Assembly: GCA_963765625.1 (NCBI GenBank)
Contig: CAVXXD010000014.1
Coordinates: 57,493-121,492 of the forward strand
Length of the DNA: 64,000 nucleotides
Source: CAVXXD01 sp963765625
GTDB lineage: Bacteria; Actinomycetota; Geothermincolia; Geothermincolales; Geothermincolaceae
Direction of reading: 5' to 3'
Shown here: piece after piece, positions 61,301-64,000 of the stretch
Layout: each line of letters begins with the position of its first letter
Numbering within the stretch: the first letter of the stretch is position 1
Notes under the pieces: generated by a model
Database searches by the model: none
What the model saw: only the letters and a program-made list of their open reading frames with translations
What the model was told of the DNA's origin: nothing
Program-made: the position numbers and the translations under genes

Positions 61301-64000
61301 AGCTCACCGCCACCGCCGCCGCCGGCTGGACCTTCGCCGGCTGGTCGGGCGACCTCTCCGGCTCGCTCAACCCCGACAGCATCGTCATGAACGGCGACCG
61401 CGCCGTCACCGCCACCTTCACCCAGGACGAATACACCCTGAGCGTCGGCACCGTGGGCTCGGGCTCGGTGGACCGCGATCCCGACCAGGCCACCTACCAC
61501 TACGGCGACTCGGTCGAGCTCACCGCCACCGCCGCCGCCGGCTGGACCTTCGCCGGCTGGTCGGGCGACCTCTCCGGCTCGCTCAACCCCGACAGCATCG
61601 TCATGAACGGCGACCGCGCCGTCACCGCCACCTTCACCCAGGACGAATACACCCTGAGCGTCGGCACCGTGGGCTCGGGCTCGGTGGACCGCGATCCCGA
61701 CCAGGCCACCTACCACTACGGCGACTCGGTCGAGCTCACCGCCACCGCCGCCGCCGGCTGGACCTTCGCCGGCTGGTCGGGCGACCTCTCCGGCTCGCTC
61801 AACCCCGACAGCATCGTCATGAACGGCGACCGCGCCGTCACCGCCACCTTCACCCAGGACGAATACACCCTGAGCGTCGGCACCGTGGGCTCGGGCTCGG
61901 TGGACCGCGATCCCGACCAGGCCACCTACCACTACGGCGACTCGGTCGAGCTCACCGCCACCGCCGCCGCCGGCTGGACCTTCGCCGGCTGGTCGGGCGA
62001 CCTCTCCGGCTCGCTCAACCCCGACAGCATCGTCATGAACGGCGACCGCGCCGTCACCGCCACCTTCACCCAGGACGAATACACCCTGAGCGTCGGCACC
62101 GTGGGCTCGGGCTCGGTGGACCGCGATCCCGACCAGGCCACCTACCACTACGGCGACTCGGTCGAGCTCACCGCCACCGCCGCCGCCGGCTGGACCTTCG
62201 CCGGCTGGTCGGGCGACCTCTCCGGCTCGCTCAACCCCGACAGCATCGTCATGAACGGCGACCGCGCCGTCACCGCCACCTTCACCCAGGACGAATACAC
62301 CCTGAGCGTCGGCACCGTGGGCTCGGGCTCGGTGGACCGCGATCCCGACCAGGCCACCTACCACTACGGCGACTCGGTCGAGCTCACCGCCACCGCCGCC
62401 GCCGGCTGGACCTTCGCCGGCTGGTCGGGCGACCTCTCCGGCTCGCTCAACCCCGACAGCATCGTCATGAACGGCGACCGCGCCGTCACCGCCACCTTCA
62501 CCCAGGACGAATACACCCTGAGCGTCGGCACCGTGGGCTCGGGCTCGGTGGACCGCGATCCCGACCAGGCCACCTACCACTACGGCGACTCGGTCGAGCT
62601 CACCGCCACCGCCGCCGCCGGCTGGACCTTCGCCGGCTGGTCGGGCGACCTCTCCGGCTCGCTCAACCCCGACAGCATCGTCATGAACGGCGACCGCGCC
62701 GTCACCGCCACCTTCACCCAGGACGAATACACCCTGAGCGTCGGCACCGTGGGCTCGGGCTCGGTGGACCGCGATCCCGACCAGGCCACCTACCACTACG
62801 GCGACTCGGTCGAGCTCACCGCCACCGCCGCCGCCGGCTGGACCTTCGCCGGCTGGTCGGGCGACCTCTCCGGCTCGCTCAACCCCGACAGCATCGTCAT
62901 GAACGGCGACCGCGCCGTCACCGCCACCTTCACCCAGGACGAATACACCCTGAGCGTCGGCACCGTGGGCTCGGGCTCGGTGGACCGCGATCCCGACCAG
63001 GCCACCTACCACTACGGCGACTCGGTCGAGCTCACCGCCACCGCCGCCGCCGGCTGGACCTTCGCCGGCTGGTCGGGCGACCTCTCCGGCTCGCTCAACC
63101 CCGACAGCATCGTCATGAACGGCGACCGCGCCGTCACCGCCACCTTCACCCAGGACGAATACACCCTGAGCGTCGGCACCGTGGGCTCGGGCTCGGTGGA
63201 CCGCGATCCCGACCAGGCCACCTACCACTACGGCGACTCGGTCGAGCTCACCGCCACCGCCGCCGCCGGCTGGACCTTCGCCGGCTGGTCGGGCGACCTC
63301 TCCGGCTCGCTCAACCCCGACAGCATCGTCATGAACGGCGACCGCGCCGTCACCGCCACCTTCACCCAGGACGAATACACCCTGAGCGTCGGCACCGTGG
63401 GCTCGGGCTCGGTGGACCGCGATCCCGACCAGGCCACCTACCACTACGGCGACTCGGTCGAGCTCACCGCCACCGCCGCCGCCGGCTGGACCTTCGCCGG
63501 CTGGTCGGGCGACCTCTCCGGCTCGCTCAACCCCGACAGCATCGTCATGAACGGCGACCGCGCCGTCACCGCCACCTTCACCCAGGACGAATACACCCTG
63601 AGCGTCGGCACCGTGGGCTCGGGCTCGGTGGACCGCGATCCCGACCAGGCCACCTACCACTACGGCGACTCGGTCGAGCTCACCGCCACCGCCGCCGCCG
63701 GCTGGACCTTCGCCGGCTGGTCGGGCGACCTCTCCGGCTCGCTCAACCCCGACAGCATCGTCATGAACGGCGACCGCGCCGTCACCGCCACCTTCACCCA
63801 GGACGAATACACCCTGAGCGTCGGCACCGTGGGCTCGGGCTCGGTGGACCGCGATCCCGACCAGGCCACCTACCACTACGGCGACTCGGTCGAGCTCACC
63901 GCCACCGCCGCCGCCGGCTGGACCTTCGCCGGCTGGTCGGGCGACCTCTCCGGCTCGCTCAACCCCGACAGCATCGTCATGAACGGCGACCGCGCCGTCA
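55318..64000 (+). CDS. Giant secreted repeat protein: lectin-like and Ig-like domains plus >31 InlB-B-type repeats (3' end beyond window)
   Basis: Open from ATG 55318 to the window end (more than 2,890 residues); no stop reached. A signal peptide is clear (MKTKNKPPGAKRFLYTS, hydrophobic core, cleavage after AMA). Next comes an L-type-lectin-like beta sandwich (~residues 38-265: GADGLCFAIQPN, NSFAVEFDTWQN, HIGVDLDGS), then a Big_1/invasin-like Ig domain (~280-380: LTASPTTLVANGSSTSTVTA, GQVTLTFYGG). Three diverged ~70-residue repeats follow (each with G-S-(V/I)-(S/T)-P and HT(I/V) strings), and from 57109 the near-identical 72-residue repeats. The repeats resemble the divergent InlB B-repeat family of surface proteins. 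Likely an adhesin or stalk; the anchor would be in the unseen C-terminus. Confidence 0.85.
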   Translation, partial: MKTKNKPPGAKRFLYTSLFLALSILLTLSMMGQAMAATYTITAVYTSFTTTNINDWSLVGATMVDTGGGRNSMRLTDNINDSFGTAWWDPQVGLFDEGSFSALISFQMRQQGGGGADGLCFAIQPNSNAEGSPGQGLGFGGIANSFAVEFDTWQNGDEGDPDANHIGVDLDGSVTSVATASLAASLETNYWWAWIDYDGLNDHLEIRTTSVAGATTVPARPASASLTVNSLDLYSHYGDSVFLGFTAATGAANQEHHIRRVYFNNGYISGGITPSTDTYIVGAAYVVLTASPTTLVANGSSTSTVTATLYDINMNVLSGRNVYFETSLGTLSAYSGVTNASGQVTLTFYGGSTPGTATVLAYADGNQNDTVDIALQAIVSASVSGGHGSVSPSSQNVNPGSSASIDPTPDANYHIASIVDNGISQTVADPYVISNVNEHHTVVVTYAIDTYAINASVGAGGSITPAGTTNVDYGGSQTYTITPDEGYDIDDVLVDGVSVGAAASYTFSSVDAVHTIAASYKVKNWTITATAGSGGSISPSGAVSVQHNDDQSFAIAADPHYTIADVLVDGVSVGAVASYTFYGVKADHTIEATFTQDEYTLSVSTVGSGSVDRDPDQATYHYGDSVELTATAAAGWTFAGWSGDLSGSLNPDSIVMNGDRAVTATFTQDEYTLSVGTVGSGSVDRDPDQATYHYGDSVELTATAAAGWTFAGWSGDLSGSLNPDSIVMNGDRAVTATFTQDEYTLSVSTVGSGSVDRDPDQATYHYGDSVELTATAAAGWTFAGWSGDLSGSLNPDSIVMNGDRAVTATFTQDEYTLSVGTVGSGSVDRDPDQATYHYGDSVELTATAAAGWTFAGWSGDLSGSLNPDSIVMNGDRAVTATFTQDEYTLSVGTVGSGSVDRDPDQATYHYGDSVELTATAAAGWTFAGWSGDLSGSLNPDSIVMNGDRAVTATFTQDEYTLSVGTVGSGSVDRDPDQATYHYGDSVELTATAAAGWTFAGWSGDLSGSLNPDSIVMNGDRAVTATFTQDEYTLSVSTVGSGSVDRDPDQATYHYGDSVELTATAAAGWTFAGWSGDLSGSLNPDSIVMNGDRAVTATFTQDEYTLSVGTVGSGSVDRDPDQATYHYGDSVELTATAAAGWTFAGWSGDLSGSLNPDSIVMNGDRAVTATFTQDEYTLSVGTVGSGSVDRDPDQATYHYGDSVELTATAAAGWTFAGWSGDLSGSLNPDSIVMNGDRAVTATFTQDEYTLSVGTVGSGSVDRDPDQATYHYGDSVELTATAAAGWTFAGWSGDLSGSLNPDSIVMNGDRAVTATFTQDEYTLSVGTVGSGSVDRDPDQATYHYGDSVELTATAAAGWTFAGWSGDLSGSLNPDSIVMNGDRAVTATFTQDEYTLSVGTVGSGSVDRDPDQATYHYGDSVELTATAAAGWTFAGWSGDLSGSLNPDSIVMNGDRAVTATFTQDEYTLSVGTVGSGSVDRDPDQATYHYGDSVELTATAAAGWTFAGWSGDLSGSLNPDSIVMNGDRAVTATFTQDEYTLSVGTVGSGSVDRDPDQATYHYGDSVELTATAAAGWTFAGWSGDLSGSLNPDSIVMNGDRAVTATFTQDEYTLSVGTVGSGSVDRDPDQATYHYGDSVELTATAAAGWTFAGWSGDLSGSLNPDSIVMNGDRAVTATFTQDEYTLSVGTVGSGSVDRDPDQATYHYGDSVELTATAAAGWTFAGWSGDLSGSLNPDSIVMNGDRAVTATFTQDEYTLSVGTVGSGSVDRDPDQATYHYGDSVELTATAAAGWTFAGWSGDLSGSLNPDSIVMNGDRAVTATFTQDEYTLSVGTVGSGSVDRDPDQATYHYGDSVELTATAAAGWTFAGWSGDLSGSLNPDSIVMNGDRAVTATFTQDEYTLSVGTVGSGSVDRDPDQATYHYGDSVELTATAAAGWTFAGWSGDLSGSLNPDSIVMNGDRAVTATFTQDEYTLSVGTVGSGSVDRDPDQATYHYGDSVELTATAAAGWTFAGWSGDLSGSLNPDSIVMNGDRAVTATFTQDEYTLSVGTVGSGSVDRDPDQATYHYGDSVELTATAAAGWTFAGWSGDLSGSLNPDSIVMNGDRAVTATFTQDEYTLSVGTVGSGSVDRDPDQATYHYGDSVELTATAAAGWTFAGWSGDLSGSLNPDSIVMNGDRAVTATFTQDEYTLSVGTVGSGSVDRDPDQATYHYGDSVELTATAAAGWTFAGWSGDLSGSLNPDSIVMNGDRAVTATFTQDEYTLSVGTVGSGSVDRDPDQATYHYGDSVELTATAAAGWTFAGWSGDLSGSLNPDSIVMNGDRAVTATFTQDEYTLSVGTVGSGSVDRDPDQATYHYGDSVELTATAAAGWTFAGWSGDLSGSLNPDSIVMNGDRAVTATFTQDEYTLSVGTVGSGSVDRDPDQATYHYGDSVELTATAAAGWTFAGWSGDLSGSLNPDSIVMNGDRAVTATFTQDEYTLSVGTVGSGSVDRDPDQATYHYGDSVELTATAAAGWTFAGWSGDLSGSLNPDSIVMNGDRAVTATFTQDEYTLSVGTVGSGSVDRDPDQATYHYGDSVELTATAAAGWTFAGWSGDLSGSLNPDSIVMNGDRAVTATFTQDEYTLSVGTVGSGSVDRDPDQATYHYGDSVELTATAAAGWTFAGWSGDLSGSLNPDSIVMNGDRAVTATFTQDEYTLSVGTVGSGSVDRDPDQATYHYGDSVELTATAAAGWTFAGWSGDLSGSLNPDSIVMNGDRAVTATFTQDEYTLSVGTVGSGSVDRDPDQATYHYGDSVELTATAAAGWTFAGWSGDLSGSLNPDSIVMNGDRAVTATFTQDEYTLSVGTVGSGSVDRDPDQATYHYGDSVELTATAAAGWTFAGWSGDLSGSLNPDSIVMNGDRAV
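57109..64000 (+). repeat. Tandem array of 216-bp units (~31.9 copies)
   Basis: Unit of 216 bp (72 codons), starting at codon GAA 57109 (EYTLSV) and containing GSVDRDPDQATYHYGDSV, AGWTFAGWSGDLSGS and ending TATFTQD. There are 31 complete copies and a 32nd cut by the window edge. Copies are identical at DNA level except a Ser/Gly change in SV(S/G)TVG (Ser in copies 1, 3 and 7) and silent changes in copy 17 (CAT for CAC near 60634; CTT for CTC near 60720) and copy 19 (CTT near 61152). Conservation of even third positions means very recent expansion or ongoing homogenisation. Confidence 0.97.

Noticed and set aside
57180..63869. Thirty-one identical 69-residue minus-strand open frames, one per repeat
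   Set aside because: Shadows of the same repeat unit in another antisense frame; no independent coding evidence.
56929..63876. Very long minus-strand open frame (2315 residues) across the repeat array
   Set aside because: It is the antisense of the 216-bp repeats: a GC-rich unit whose length is a multiple of three and lacks stops in one copy stays open in all copies. Composition is not protein-like, there is no ribosome site, and the plus frame has a signal peptide and known repeat family.
57109..64000. CRISPR-like or satellite DNA interpretation of the array
   Set aside because: Units are 216 bp without variable spacers, are an exact multiple of three and encode a recognisable surface repeat.

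Overview
The window is a high-GC (roughly 60%) bacterial segment with tightly packed, mostly co-directional genes. Ferredoxin-dependent 2-oxoacid oxidoreductase, a tungsten-type aldehyde:ferredoxin oxidoreductase with a MoaD-like partner, radical-SAM chemistry and a CoA-thioester degradation operon all point to an anaerobe. Gene style and content would fit an anaerobic actinobacterial lineage, but phylum is an inference from general impression; Desulfobacterota or Chloroflexota cannot be excluded.

Layout. 1-4200: the end of a 2-oxoacid:ferredoxin oxidoreductase alpha gene, its beta gene, a zinc-ribbon gene running into an endonuclease III gene, and a membrane-anchored HExxH protein. This stretch carries at least three apparent single-base indels. 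4223-4335: tRNA-Ile2(CAT) and a hairpin. 4484-12335: a seven-gene operon (CoA transferase III, two thiolase-family proteins, a double DUF35 protein, a BKACE beta-keto acid cleavage enzyme, an enoyl-CoA hydratase, an acyl-CoA synthetase), followed by a convergent TetR gene that probably regulates it. 13202-16559: a lipocalin-like protein facing a MoaD-like/AOR operon. 16871-21757: a small unknown protein, then a FAD / Fe-S / FAD redox operon (GlcD-GlcF-GlcD-like), closed by a strong hairpin. 21853-25530: two FAD-dependent oxidoreductases and a PAS protein. 25718-26473: an orphan substrate-binding lipoprotein on the minus strand.

26589-54964 is a non-ribosomal peptide biosynthetic cluster: MFS exporter, a 3765-residue NRPS, a second NRPS line now read as two overlapping ORFs (2548 and 2301 residues), a small alpha/beta-barrel-like protein and an Sfp-type phosphopantetheinyl transferase. 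The line reads A1-T / C-A2-T-E / C-A3-T, then docking domain-C-A4-T-E / C-A5(methyltransferase)-T / C-C*-A6-T-TE, i.e. six modules. A2 and A6 both carry the threonine specificity code and A4 an aromatic-type code. The standout feature is that A2 is interrupted between core motifs a2 and a3 by about 545 residues made of a radical-SAM domain followed by a cobalamin-binding domain. That is the reverse of the usual order, as if a B12-radical-SAM enzyme had been circularly permuted and dropped into an adenylation domain.

55318-64000: a secreted surface protein (lectin-like domain, Ig-like domain, three diverged repeats) ending in about 31.9 near-identical tandem copies of a 216-bp / 72-residue InlB-B-type repeat that run off the end of the window.
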